DNA of 64,000 nt, taken from the NCBI RefSeq assembly GCF_000622365.1, contig NZ_JASC01000014.1, forward strand, positions 558,001 through 622,000, given 5' to 3'. This DNA comes from Sulfitobacter noctilucae (GTDB taxonomy: Bacteria; Pseudomonadota; Alphaproteobacteria; Rhodobacterales; Rhodobacteraceae). Below the pieces are notes generated by a model, which worked only from the letters and a program-made list of their open reading frames with translations, was not told where the DNA came from and did not search any database. This document shows, piece after piece, positions 12,201 to 20,849 of the stretch. How positions within the stretch are numbered: position 1 is the first letter of the stretch; every line of letters begins with the position of its first letter. Position numbers and translations under genes: made by a program.

Positions 12201-12588
12201 GCGCCGACAGCTTGTCGCCATACAGTTCCAACGACTGCGGTGTCGGGCCGACAAAGACCAGACCTGCCTCGTTTACTGCGCGCGCAAAGTCCGCGTTCTC
12301 GCTCAGAAAACCATATCCGGGATGGACGGCATCACAGCCTGCCTCGCGCGCGGCGCGGATTACCGCGTCGATATCAAGATAGGCCGCCGCGCCGCGCCCG
12401 GGCAGGGTGGCCAGACTGTCGGCCCGCAGGGCGTGAAGCGAAGCCAGATCATCCTCCGGCGCAATTGCGCAGGTCTCGATACCCGCTTCGGTGGCGGTAC
12501 GGGCGATGCGCAGCGCGATTTCACCGCGGTTCGCGATTAACAGTTTCTGGATTTTGGGCTGGGAATGAGCCATGTTAGTTACTTTCAT
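9289..12588 (-). CDS. single-chain biotin-dependent acyl-CoA carboxylase (BC-BCCP-CT fusion)
   Basis: 1099-residue enzyme holding all steps of a biotin-dependent carboxylase. The biotin carboxylase is at about 15-455: LLIANRGEIALRI start, ATP-grasp loop GGGGRGMRV near 173-181, IEANPRIQVEH near 299-309. A linker follows, then a biotin carrier domain with EAMKMEH (biotinyl Lys530). A full carboxyltransferase covers about 590-1099, with DTPGFMVGPEAE. ATP, bicarbonate and an acyl-CoA are the expected substrates. The order resembles the single-chain long-chain acyl-CoA carboxylases rather than the usual split alpha/beta enzymes. It overlaps the upstream synthetase gene by 14 nt; the ATG at 12573 is an alternative start. 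The acyl-CoA is unknown. Confidence 0.9.
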   Translation of the reverse strand: MKVTNMAHSQPKIQKLLIANRGEIALRIARTATEAGIETCAIAPEDDLASLHALRADSLATLPGRGAAAYLDIDAVIRAAREAGCDAVHPGYGFLSENADFARAVNEAGLVFVGPTPQSLELYGDKLSARALAERTDVPTLPGTSGPVDTEGAAAFFETLPQGAAMIVKAVSGGGGRGMRVVESRNATAEAVAAAGREAGAAFGDPSVYVERFIPRARHIEVQIIGDGTGQVMTLGERDCTLQRRHQKLIEISPAPNLSDAQRSALHGYAEKLARDGNYRSLGTFEFLLDQDSGEIFFIEANPRIQVEHTITEEVFDLDLVALQLRIAGGASLDDLDLSATPRGTAIQTRVNMERVDAKGAVRPSGGTLTAYDPPAGPGLRVDGFAYAGYTTSAAYDSLLVKVISHAADFPSALAKSARALSEFRISGLETNIPWLRALLTHPDMQDYSVSTRFMDTQAAALGEAAAGMHPALYGNDTAAAAQQAQSATELPEGETAIAAPMQATVVSFEVAPRDDVAEGQTLAVLEAMKMEHVIAAPFSGTVGALLVAVGDTVQEAMPLMSIREGDNIAVVAAQDEEIDPDYIRPDLQELFDRQAKGRDAARPAAVKKRHDRGQRTARENLDSLVDADSFNEYGELAIAAQSSRRTREDLEANTTGDGILTGTGRLNSALFGEDAARCAFALGDYTVLAGTQGQRHHRKLDRIFELAGAHDLPLVIFAEGGGGRPGDSDRANIAGLDCASFGSLARLSGRVPVVGVAAGRCFAGNAALLGVCDVIIATENSNIGMAGPAMIEGGGLGVYSPEEIGPIDVQSANGVVDIRVENEEDACAVARQYLSYFQGPLKDWTAPDPRHLRRAVPENRLRVYDVREVLAGLADEGSVMELRSGWGPGMVTALIRIEGKPYGVIANNPKHLGGAVDATAADKASRFMQLCEAHRLPLISLCDTPGFMVGPEAEKTGLVRHVSRMFVTGAALSVPIYGIVMRKGYGLGAMAMMGGSFHAPAVTASWPTGEFGGMGLEGAVRLGFRKELDAETDPAAKQALFEELLNKFYDDGKAVKYASATEIDAVIDPAETRRWIANARNAAPVPARATSRGFIDTW

Positions 12589-14290
12589 TTTCGACCCAAT
12601 CGGCCAGTTCAGCTTTGCGCACCTTGCCGGTGGCGGTCATTGGCAGGGAGTCCACCAAACGGATTTCGGGGAGTTTGTACTTTGATATACGCTCGGCGAG
12701 CCAATCGGTCAGCGCTTGCGCGCTTAGGTCCGGATCGGCGGGCTGGACAAAGGCAACGGGGATCTGGCCAGAGCGCGCGTCGGCGCGGCCAACCACACCT
12801 GATCCCTGAACGCCCGGATGCTTGCCCAGCGTCGCTTCGATCTCCGCGGGAAAGACGGACATGCCGCGCACCTTGAGCATCTCTTTGCGGCGGCCCAGAT
12901 AGTGTAGATAACCCATTTCATCCAGCACACCGATGTCGCCGGTATACAGAAACCCGTCCCTGATCGCTTCGGCAGTTGCCCCGGGCTTGCCCCAATAGGA
13001 TTTTAACATGCCCGGACTTCTCATGGTGATTTCACCTTCGGACCCGGGGGGCAGGATCTGGCCGGTTTCGAAATCGCGGATTACGAATTCATTCTCAGGC
13101 AGTGGTAATCCAACAAAAACCGGCTGCTGTTTGAGATCAAAATCATCGTCCTGCATATCGGTTGTGAAGGTGTTGGAGGTATGGGTTTCGGTCATGCCCC
13201 AGGACGCTTCTGCAAGAATAGTCCCTGTGAGCGCGTTCCACCGTGCGCGAATGTCCGGATCGAGCTTCTTCACAAAGCTGACCACACGGACCCGCGTAAG
13301 CGAGGAGAGGTCAAAGTCCTTGAAGTCGGGACGGTTCATGAGCTCGATCGCGCCATCGACGATCATGCCGAAAACGGTGACGCGGTACGCCTCTATGGCC
13401 TGCAAGACCGACAGCGGATCCCAGCGTGTCAGCAGAACCAACGGCTCGCCTGTCATCAGCGGGAAGATCAGTGCCATATTTTCCCCGGCGATCCAGAATT
13501 CAGGGAAAAACGTCAGGCTGACGCCTTCTTCGCGGTCGGAGGTGACGGCCCAATTCGCAGCCCCCGTGAACACCATGTCGCGTTGGGTATGCACACAGCC
13601 TTTCGGCATGCCGGTGGTCCCGCCGGTGTAGTTGAGCGCCGCAGGGCTATCGAGATCCCCGAGCGAGATTTCGGCATCCGGCATCTGCGATAGCGCCGCC
13701 AGAAAATCTGTTGTGCCCGATGGCTTCTTTGCAGGGGCCATCACGCTGTCCGGGCAGTGGATGGTAGGGTTTTCGGGTATGAGAGCGGCGAGCGGCGTCG
13801 ACAGAATTTCTCGAAGCGCGGTGTCGCCCTTTGCGGTTTCAACGATTGGCACGAGCGCGTCGATGGTAACGATCAGCGTCGCGTCAGTGTCGTTGAGTAC
13901 ATATTCCACCTCTGTCGCGGTAGAGAGCGGTGAGATAGGGACGTGGACAAGGCCTGCCTTCAGGATGCCGAAAAAGGCAATGTGAAATTGCGGGCAATTG
14001 GGCATAAAAACTGCAACACGGTCCCCTTTGCGAAGCCCGCGTGCCGCCAGCAGCGCAGCAAAACGGTTGGCTTGAGCGTTGAGTTCGGCCCAGGAAACCT
14101 CGCTGCCATAAAAAAAGATTGAGGGCGCATCGGGGCGGGTCTGTGCCCAGTGGGACAAATGCTCCGACAGAGGCCGCTCGCCCAGCGGATAAGCGATCTC
14201 GCGCGACAGCCCCTCGGGCCAGGAGGCCAGCTGCCGGGCCTTCATGTCAGCAAGATAGGTATCGAGGTCAATAGAAGTCTGTTTCGTCAT
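12575..14290 (-). CDS. AMP-forming acyl-CoA synthetase (second of a pair)
   Basis: 571-residue ANL-superfamily enzyme that would adenylate a carboxylic acid and transfer it to CoA. The P-loop-like motif NYTGGTTGMPKGCVHT is near residue 215. The hinge and C-terminal region include FLYTGDIGVLDEMGYLHYLGRRKEMLKVRG, and the catalytic Lys appears in PMTATGKVRKAEL at the end. The ATGA overlap with the preceding synthetase gene indicates translational coupling. It is clearly diverged from its neighbour, so the two probably act on different acids. Substrate is not predictable. Confidence 0.92.
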   Translation of the reverse strand: MTKQTSIDLDTYLADMKARQLASWPEGLSREIAYPLGERPLSEHLSHWAQTRPDAPSIFFYGSEVSWAELNAQANRFAALLAARGLRKGDRVAVFMPNCPQFHIAFFGILKAGLVHVPISPLSTATEVEYVLNDTDATLIVTIDALVPIVETAKGDTALREILSTPLAALIPENPTIHCPDSVMAPAKKPSGTTDFLAALSQMPDAEISLGDLDSPAALNYTGGTTGMPKGCVHTQRDMVFTGAANWAVTSDREEGVSLTFFPEFWIAGENMALIFPLMTGEPLVLLTRWDPLSVLQAIEAYRVTVFGMIVDGAIELMNRPDFKDFDLSSLTRVRVVSFVKKLDPDIRARWNALTGTILAEASWGMTETHTSNTFTTDMQDDDFDLKQQPVFVGLPLPENEFVIRDFETGQILPPGSEGEITMRSPGMLKSYWGKPGATAEAIRDGFLYTGDIGVLDEMGYLHYLGRRKEMLKVRGMSVFPAEIEATLGKHPGVQGSGVVGRADARSGQIPVAFVQPADPDLSAQALTDWLAERISKYKLPEIRLVDSLPMTATGKVRKAELADWVENESN

Positions 14291-15981
14291 TTTGCCGTAT
14301 CAACCTCTTTCAGTTCATTCAGGATCTGCTCGCGCAGTTTGTATTTCTCGACTTTAGCGGTGGGGGTGATCGGAAGCGCGTCTATGAAACGGATGTGACG
14401 CGGGCGCATGTAGCGCGGCATCTCGGCCTCCGTATGCGCGGTGATTTGTTCAAGCGACAGGGTGGTGCCCGGCTCGGCCTCGATCCAGACCGCGATATCA
14501 TCTTCCTCGCCTATGGCTGCGGGGATGGGGACGGCCGCACAGGCGCGGACACCCTCGATGTTAAGGATTACGGATTCCACCTCGAAGGAGCTGACATTCT
14601 CGCCGCGGACGCGGAAATAGCCGCCCATCCTGTCGATAAAGACAAACAGGTTCCTTTCCGCGTCGATGCAGCGCACCGCATCTCCGGTATGAAACCAGCA
14701 GTTCTTCAGAACCTTCAGGGTCGCCTCTGGCTTGTTCAGATAGCCTTGCAGGATCATTTCGGGAAAACGGGGTCTCAGGCAAAGCTGACCAACCTCGCCT
14801 GCTTGCACCGGTGTGTCCGTCTCGTCCATCGCAGCGGCCTCGAAGAATTTGACCGGCGCGCCCATGATGCCCTTGGGCAAGCCCGTGCGCCCGTCAAACA
14901 CTGGGCGGCCAAGCGCTGCGACCCGGGTGCGATAAGTTGCTTTGTCGTGGCCTTTCCAAAGCGCCTCAGGGGTGCCCTGACCGTCGGGAAATTCATCAAT
15001 GACGCCGGAAAATACGGACCCGCTTTCAGTTTGGCCAAACCCGACTGTGATGAAATCGATCCCGAAGCGGCGTGCAAAGATTTGGTGGCGTTGGGTGTAG
15101 GGCTGGATGTGGACCTTGTTCAGCGTATTGGCAGCATCGTTGTCACTCTCTGGTTGTGACATGATATGCGGGATCATCACGTCGAGCAGAGTGGTCGCAG
15201 AAGCACCCACTTTGGCAATCCGTGCCCAGTATTCGCTCGCCGAGAACCTGTCCCACAGTCCGGTTGTGCAGCCGGTCCAGACCGCACGGCCGAAAAGGTT
15301 GAATGCCCCGCCCACATGGTAGAGCGGCAGATCGCAATGAACCACGTCTTCGGCTGTGTTGATGTCGCGCGAGGTGTAGCAATACTGGTTTATCCAGCGG
15401 TGGCCCAGCCGCACGCCTTTGGCCGGACCGGTGGTGCCCGAGGTATAGATGATGGCGGCGGTGTCGTCAGGCCCGAGCGGCGGTGCTTCGGACAGGGGGG
15501 CGTCGGCTTCGTAGGTTTCGACGTCTCCGCCGGGGCCGATCAGGATGAACCCGGGCATGTCCGCCCGCAGATCGTTAATTAATGCGACACCGGGCCCATC
15601 TGCGATGATCGCTTTGGGTGCTGTGTCGTTTACTTGATAGCTCAGGAACCCGCCTCGCAGATTGTAGTTGATCGGCGCAAAGACAGCACCAAGCCGCCAG
15701 ATCGCAAACATCGAGAGAGCAGTGATGAGCGCGTTTTGCGAATGCACACTTACATGATCCCCCGCGGTCACGCCCTGCGACATAAGCAGTGACGCCATCC
15801 GGCGCGTGCGGGCGGCAAAATCGGCATAGCTCAGATCGAGGTTTTCGTCACCATAGTGTAGCAGCAGCTTGTCGGGTTGGCGTGCCGCGTGGGCATCCAA
15901 CGCATGCAGCAGCACGTCACCGTGGCTGGTCATTCTGTCAAACACCTGCTGTGGGGTCAGGACGGTCGTTTCCGTGGTCAT
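14287..15981 (-). CDS. AMP-forming acyl-CoA synthetase (first of a pair)
   Basis: 564-residue ANL-superfamily ligase, broadly like the crotonobetaine/carnitine-CoA and medium-chain ligase groups. The adenylation loop IIYTSGTTGPAKGVRLGH is near residue 180. WFHTGDAVRCIDAERNLFVFIDR marks the hinge, and the C-terminal catalytic Lys lies in PITPTAKVEKYKLREQ. Four-base overlaps with the small biotin carrier gene before it and the second synthetase after it place it in one operon. It probably charges the imported acid or a pathway intermediate with CoA; the substrate is unknown. Confidence 0.92.
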   Translation of the reverse strand: MTTETTVLTPQQVFDRMTSHGDVLLHALDAHAARQPDKLLLHYGDENLDLSYADFAARTRRMASLLMSQGVTAGDHVSVHSQNALITALSMFAIWRLGAVFAPINYNLRGGFLSYQVNDTAPKAIIADGPGVALINDLRADMPGFILIGPGGDVETYEADAPLSEAPPLGPDDTAAIIYTSGTTGPAKGVRLGHRWINQYCYTSRDINTAEDVVHCDLPLYHVGGAFNLFGRAVWTGCTTGLWDRFSASEYWARIAKVGASATTLLDVMIPHIMSQPESDNDAANTLNKVHIQPYTQRHQIFARRFGIDFITVGFGQTESGSVFSGVIDEFPDGQGTPEALWKGHDKATYRTRVAALGRPVFDGRTGLPKGIMGAPVKFFEAAAMDETDTPVQAGEVGQLCLRPRFPEMILQGYLNKPEATLKVLKNCWFHTGDAVRCIDAERNLFVFIDRMGGYFRVRGENVSSFEVESVILNIEGVRACAAVPIPAAIGEEDDIAVWIEAEPGTTLSLEQITAHTEAEMPRYMRPRHIRFIDALPITPTAKVEKYKLREQILNELKEVDTAK

Positions 15982-16205
15982 GTTGCTGTTTCCAGAATGG
16001 CGACCGGTTGGTCTTCGCTCACCTCGTCACCTTCGGCGACCAACAGGGTTTTGATGCGACCGGCTGTTTCGGTGGCGACCTGGATTTCCATCTTCATCGC
16101 CTCGACAACCATCACCGTCTCGTCGCGGTCAACGGTATCTCCGACAGACTTCAGTAATTGCCAGACACGTCCGGAAACGTCGGATTTCAATGTAAACTCA
16201 GGCAT
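15978..16205 (-). CDS. minimal biotin carboxyl carrier protein
   Basis: 75-residue biotinyl/lipoyl domain and nothing else: MPEFTLKSDVSGRVWQL, then VEAMKMEI with the expected biotinyl Lys38, and a closing ILETAT strand. It carries carboxybiotin between a biotin carboxylase and a carboxyltransferase. The locus has a separate carboxyltransferase gene (21892-23427) but no separate biotin carboxylase. It may therefore be charged by the single-chain enzyme, by a housekeeping carboxylase, or by reverse carboxyl transfer. It overlaps the next synthetase gene by 4 nt and lies 22 nt after a permease gene. Confidence 0.92.
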   Translation of the reverse strand: MPEFTLKSDVSGRVWQLLKSVGDTVDRDETVMVVEAMKMEIQVATETAGRIKTLLVAEGDEVSEDQPVAILETAT

Positions 16206-16227
16206 GGCGTACTCCGGTCATTGGGGT

Positions 16228-17136
16228 TCAGGTGCGGGACGTCGGATCCAGTGCTTCGCGCAAGGATTCGCCCACGGTATTAAAGGCAAGTGCCGTTATC
16301 AGAATTGCGATGCCGGGGGCGTACATCTGTGCAGGTGCGATCTGTGCGTAGACATATGCCCGCGCAATCATCGACCCCCAGGAAGGATCGGGCGGCTGCA
16401 TGCCCAGACCCAGAAAGCTCAGCGATGCTTCGGCCAGCAGTCCCACAGCCATCAGAAGGGTCATCTGCACCAGAACCGGTTGGATGGCGTTGGGTAGGAC
16501 ATGGCGCATCAGGATCCAGCCCGACGAGGCACCGAAACACTGGGACGCCTCGACGTAGAGTTCCTGTTTCAGCACCAGTGCGCGTGCGCGCACCAGCCGT
16601 GCCAGTTGTGGCGCAAAGACGATGCCGACAGAAAGCATCGCATTGGTCAATCCGATGCCCAGAACGCCTGTCACCGCGATGGCCAGTACGATGGCGGGAA
16701 AGGACAGGAATGTATCAAGGAGCCGGCTGATGATCTGGTCAATCCAGCCGCCGGTGTAGCCTGCTATCAGACCCACGGGCACGCCGAGAACGGTCGCAAC
16801 GGTGACTGCGAGGACGGCGGCGTATACCGATGCGCTCGCGCCATGTATGAGCCGCGAGAATACGTCGCGACCCAGATCGTCCGTTCCCAGAAGATGCATT
16901 GCCGAAGGTGGGTTCAGCATCGCCGCATAGTCCTGAAGCGTAGGATCATAGGGCGCGATCTGGTCCGCAAAAAGGGCGCAGATGAAGATGACCAGCAACA
17001 CCAGCAAGGCAATCGCTGCAATCGGATCGTCGATCATCCAGTGGAGAATGCGCAGCGGCAATCCGGGCCGGTCTACCCGGGGTGGCGTGGTCGGCGCTGT
17101 CGCGGAGGCATCGGCGGGTGGGGACATATCATTCAT
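16228..17136 (-). CDS. ABC transporter permease, DppC/OppC type
   Basis: 302-residue inner-membrane permease of the peptide/nickel ABC importer family. An N-terminal helix (ILHWMIDDPIAAIALLVLLV) is followed by the N-terminal OppC motif LLGTDDLGRDVFSRLIHG and then about five helices. The EAA coupling loop EASQCFGASSGWILMRHVLP lies near residue 215. The ATGA overlap with the partner permease shows they are made together. It forms the channel with the 17133-18092 product, energised by the two ATPases of the same operon. Confidence 0.94.
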   Translation of the reverse strand: MNDMSPPADASATAPTTPPRVDRPGLPLRILHWMIDDPIAAIALLVLLVIFICALFADQIAPYDPTLQDYAAMLNPPSAMHLLGTDDLGRDVFSRLIHGASASVYAAVLAVTVATVLGVPVGLIAGYTGGWIDQIISRLLDTFLSFPAIVLAIAVTGVLGIGLTNAMLSVGIVFAPQLARLVRARALVLKQELYVEASQCFGASSGWILMRHVLPNAIQPVLVQMTLLMAVGLLAEASLSFLGLGMQPPDPSWGSMIARAYVYAQIAPAQMYAPGIAILITALAFNTVGESLREALDPTSRT

Positions 17137-18092
17137 TGTTGCGCGATCCTCGGATCAAGGATGGAGTAGAGAATGTCGGTGACGAGATTGACGGTGATCA
17201 CTGTCAGGACCATGACCAGCACAGCCCCCTGAACGACGGGAAAATCGCGCTGGAGCGTGGCGTTCACGATGGTGTTGCCCATGCCGGGGATCGCAAAGAC
17301 CACCTCGACCACAACGGTAGCGGCCAGTGTACGGCTGATCAGGAGCGAAATCACCGTCAGCAGGTTGACCGACACATTACGCAACCCGTGTTTCCATAGG
17401 ATTGAACGGAACGGCAGGCCCTTGGCATGCAGTGTGCGGAAATGTTGTGAATGCAGCGTCTCGACCAATGACGAACGGAGCTGGCGTCCGACTTCCGCCA
17501 TGCCGGAGGCCGCCAGGGCGACAGCTGGTAAGGTAGCATACCACAAGGCCGCCAGCGGATCCTCGAAGGGGGACACAAAACCGGTTGCAGGAAACCAGGC
17601 GCGGTTCAGGGCGAAGATCACAACAAAGATCATGGCGATCCAGAAGTTCGGCAATGCCACGCCAACAGAGGTAAGCACCATCACCAGCTTGTCACCAAGC
17701 CCGCCCGCCCGCGAGGCCGCCAGAATGCCCAAGGGCACGCCCACCGCCACGGACAGCGTTACTGCGTAGAGAACGATGAACAGGGTATTGGGAAATACCC
17801 GCGCAAGGGTGGTGGAAACCGGCTCTCCGGACAGGAGGGATTCTGACAGGTCCCCCTGTATCGCGCCCATAACCCATTGGCCGTATTGCACGATCAATGG
17901 CTGGTCCAGCCCTTTGAGACGGCGAATTTCCTCGATCCTCTCGACGGTGGCGTTTTCACCCGCAAGAGTGATCGCTACGTCGCCGGGCAGCAGTTTCAGG
18001 AGCATAAACACCGAAAAAGTCGCGAGTAGCAGAACAGGGATCGCCTGTAGCAACCTTCGGGTCAGCATTCTGCGTTGTAGCTTGTTGAGCAT
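17133..18092 (-). CDS. ABC transporter permease, DppB/OppB type
   Basis: 319-residue permease starting MLNKLQRRMLTRRLLQAIPV; a 14-residue in-frame extension upstream looks untranslated. It shows the DppB layout: first helix, periplasmic segment with GLDQPLIVQYGQW, then five helices with the coupling loop LHAKGLPFRSILWKHGLRN. It pairs with the following permease. Family substrates are peptides, nickel chelates and other small solutes; the operon context suggests a carboxylic acid or conjugate here. Confidence 0.93.
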   Translation of the reverse strand: MLNKLQRRMLTRRLLQAIPVLLLATFSVFMLLKLLPGDVAITLAGENATVERIEEIRRLKGLDQPLIVQYGQWVMGAIQGDLSESLLSGEPVSTTLARVFPNTLFIVLYAVTLSVAVGVPLGILAASRAGGLGDKLVMVLTSVGVALPNFWIAMIFVVIFALNRAWFPATGFVSPFEDPLAALWYATLPAVALAASGMAEVGRQLRSSLVETLHSQHFRTLHAKGLPFRSILWKHGLRNVSVNLLTVISLLISRTLAATVVVEVVFAIPGMGNTIVNATLQRDFPVVQGAVLVMVLTVITVNLVTDILYSILDPRIAQQ

Positions 18093-18165
18093 AAAGCAGT
18101 CTTTCGCAAAAGGGCGAGGGGGAAGGGGAGGCACCGGAGCGAGTGGCCGCTCCGGTGCGCCGGTT

Positions 18166-19740
18166 CTAGCCGAGCTTCACATCGTTGAACTTCGGCTTGC
18201 CAAGCAGATTGGCGTTGAAGTCCTGCACCTCAGAGGTGACGGCATCGACTTCGTAGCGCACGGCCAGCGGGATGGTGAGCTGAGCCTGCATGACCATTTG
18301 CTGCACTTCGCCGAGTGCTACCTTGCGCGCATCTTGATCCGCAGTTTCGCGGCTGCGCTGGATCGCATCGGCAAACCCTTCGGGCGGTGCAACCCGTCCG
18401 GGGTTGTAGAAGGAGTTTTCCGAGTAAAGCAGCGCATAGGTAAGCGATGGATCGGGCCGGCCCGTCCACGCCGACATAAGAAGATCACCTTGCTTTTCCT
18501 CGCCGAAGAAGCGGCCGGAGTTCTCGGCGACCGGCGCGTTCTGGAAGCGACCGCGCACACCGATCTTGCTCCATTGTGCCAGCAGAACTTCTTGGCGCTG
18601 CACCGATCCCTGATCCGGATAACCTCTTAGATCAAGCTCGAGACCATCGCCGTAGCCCGCTTCCTCCATCAATCTTTTTGCCTCATCGACATCATATGTT
18701 GTGAGCTCTGCGGCCGCCTCGGAATAGGCCCAGTGTGCTTTGGGCAGGTTCATATAGGCGGCTTCGCCCACATTGGCCTGTGTCGCCGCCACAAAGGCGT
18801 TGCGGTCGACGGACAGCGAAAGGGCACGGCGGACGCGCACATCCTGCAAAGCCCCGCGCGCGGCATTCACGTAAAGCTGATGAATATAAAGCGTCGGACC
18901 CGATACAATTCCGAGATTTGGTATTTTTTCTACCAGGATTTTCTGCCGTTCGCTGAGCTGGTAGGCGATGTGGACCTGTCCCGATTGCACCGCGCGCAAG
19001 CCGGTGGATTCCTCGGGCATCACGAACATTTCGATGCCGTCGGTACCGGGTACCCCGTCACGCCAATGCGCGTCGAACTTTGTACCCACTACTTTTTCGC
19101 CGTCCGTCCAGGAGACAAATGACCAAGGTCCTGTCCCGACGGGTTCACGGTCGACGTTGGTTTCCGGATCATTCCCCAGTGCCGTTGGCGACACCATCAT
19201 GCCTGCGCGGTCAGACAGGATCAGCGGAAGTGCTGTGTCGGGTGCAGACAGACGCAGGGTGACAGTCAGCGGATCGGTTACTTCCACCGTCTCGACGCTG
19301 GCAAGGTCCTGTTTGATGTTGGAAATCTGTGCTGTGCGATTCCGGTCCAGGTTGAATTTGACGGCCTCGGCGTCACAGGCAGACCCGTCGTGGAAGGTGA
19401 CCCCGTCGCGCAGTTTCAGCACCAGCGTTTTGGGCTCCGGAAAGGACCATTCGGCCGCAAGGCCCGGTTTGGGAGCAAGGGTGTCGGGCTCCCAGTCGAT
19501 CAGCGTGTCATAGTGGTTGTAGAGGAACGTGTGGTCAGAACCGGAACCGCCGGTAGCAGGATCAAGGCTTGAGGGGTTGGCATTGGCGCGCACCCGCAGG
19601 ATATTTTCACCGTTGGCTTGTGCCATGGCGGGCAGACCGCCAATCGAGGCCACAGTTGCCAGACCGGCCAGCCCGCTCAGGACCTGCCTGCGCCGCAAAG
19701 GCGGTAGGGCGTCGATAGCCTTTCGTTTTGTCTCGTTCAT
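18166..19740 (-). CDS. ABC transporter substrate-binding protein, family 5
   Basis: 524-residue periplasmic solute-binding protein (SBP_bac_5). The ATG at 19740 is chosen because GGGAGG sits 8 nt upstream. The N-terminus has the twin-arginine run LRRRQVLSGLAGLATVASIG and a likely cleavage after PAMAQA, suggesting Tat export. LRVRANANPSSLDPATG begins the mature protein, and WSFPEPKTLVLKLRDGVTFHDG is the family hallmark. It delivers ligand to the two permeases. Tat export is an inference; some family members use Sec with similar N-termini. Confidence 0.93.
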   Translation of the reverse strand: MNETKRKAIDALPPLRRRQVLSGLAGLATVASIGGLPAMAQANGENILRVRANANPSSLDPATGGSGSDHTFLYNHYDTLIDWEPDTLAPKPGLAAEWSFPEPKTLVLKLRDGVTFHDGSACDAEAVKFNLDRNRTAQISNIKQDLASVETVEVTDPLTVTLRLSAPDTALPLILSDRAGMMVSPTALGNDPETNVDREPVGTGPWSFVSWTDGEKVVGTKFDAHWRDGVPGTDGIEMFVMPEESTGLRAVQSGQVHIAYQLSERQKILVEKIPNLGIVSGPTLYIHQLYVNAARGALQDVRVRRALSLSVDRNAFVAATQANVGEAAYMNLPKAHWAYSEAAAELTTYDVDEAKRLMEEAGYGDGLELDLRGYPDQGSVQRQEVLLAQWSKIGVRGRFQNAPVAENSGRFFGEEKQGDLLMSAWTGRPDPSLTYALLYSENSFYNPGRVAPPEGFADAIQRSRETADQDARKVALGEVQQMVMQAQLTIPLAVRYEVDAVTSEVQDFNANLLGKPKFNDVKLG

Positions 19741-19796
19741 TTGATATCCTCCCGATTTCAAGTTTCACTGTTGTAGAATTGGGGCATTATTTTACG

Positions 19797-20849
19797 TCAG
19801 GCGGCCCCTTTTTCGCCCGTTCTGTCAGGCAGCGGCGGCAAGCCGTCCGGCGTGGTGTGGTGGCAGGCGGTGTAATGATCCGGCCGCAATTCGCGCCATT
19901 CGGGTGCCTCTGTCCGACAGATCTCGGTTGCCCAAGGACAGCGTGTATGGAACCGGCAGCCGCCGGGCGGATCCAGCGGACTTGGGATGTCTCCTTCCAG
20001 CCTCAGCCGGGTGCGGTTGCGCAAATGCGCGGGCAGGGGCTGTGGCTCTGCCGACATCAGGGCGATGGTGTAGGGATGCAATGGCCGGTCGATCACATCA
20101 TCGGTCAGGCCCAATTCCATGAACTTGCCCAGATACGTCACCGCGATCCGGTCTGAAATCTGCGCGACAATTGCGATATCGTGGGCGATAAACGCATAGG
20201 CCAGCCCTAGATCGCGCTGCAACTCGACGAAAAGATTGAGGATCTCGCCCCTGATCGAGACATCCAGCGCCGCCACGACCTCGTCACAGACCACAAGTTT
20301 CGGGCTGAGCGGCAGGATACGCGCGATATTAACCCGCTGTTTCTGTCCGCCCGACAGCTCGTGTGGATAGCGTAGCGCCAGATCGCGGCGCAGGCCGACC
20401 CGTTCCAGCGCGTCCAGCGCCCGGCTGCGCATCTCTGCGCTGTCCATCCCGCCCATGAAACGCATTGGCTCCAGCAGGCTATCCAAAATTGTCATGCGCG
20501 GATTAAGCGCGGCACTCGGATCCTGAAAAATCATCTGGAAGGCACGGCGAAAGCTGCGCCATTTGCGGCGTGACAAGGTTGCGCGATCAGTGCCGTCAAA
20601 CTGCACGGTCCCGTCCGAGGGGGCCAGCAACCCGGCCAGCACGCGACCGATGGTAGATTTGCCCGACCCGCTCTCACCGATGATTCCGAAGGTCTCGCCG
20701 TGCCGGATATCAAAGCTGACATCGTCCACGGCACGCAGTTCCGCAGTGCCATCCAGGGTGGGAAAACGGATGGACAGGTTGGTGACTGAGGCCACGGGTG
20801 TGGTCGTGTCAATGAACTCGTGCGGTTGTGCTGCAGCGGTACGGTTCAT
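19797..20849 (-). CDS. ABC transporter ATP-binding protein, OppF/DppF type
   Basis: 350-residue ATPase. The start at 20849 is supported by GGAGGTAATCTC just before the ATG and an ATGA overlap with the upstream ATPase gene. Walker A GESGSGKST, signature LSGGQKQRV and Walker B LVVCDEVVAALD are intact. The C-terminal extension carries the oligopeptide-ATPase Cys-rich segment (CRFHTRCPWATEIC). It works with its partner to drive import through the two permeases. Confidence 0.94.
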   Translation of the reverse strand: MNRTAAAQPHEFIDTTTPVASVTNLSIRFPTLDGTAELRAVDDVSFDIRHGETFGIIGESGSGKSTIGRVLAGLLAPSDGTVQFDGTDRATLSRRKWRSFRRAFQMIFQDPSAALNPRMTILDSLLEPMRFMGGMDSAEMRSRALDALERVGLRRDLALRYPHELSGGQKQRVNIARILPLSPKLVVCDEVVAALDVSIRGEILNLFVELQRDLGLAYAFIAHDIAIVAQISDRIAVTYLGKFMELGLTDDVIDRPLHPYTIALMSAEPQPLPAHLRNRTRLRLEGDIPSPLDPPGGCRFHTRCPWATEICRTEAPEWRELRPDHYTACHHTTPDGLPPLPDRTGEKGAA

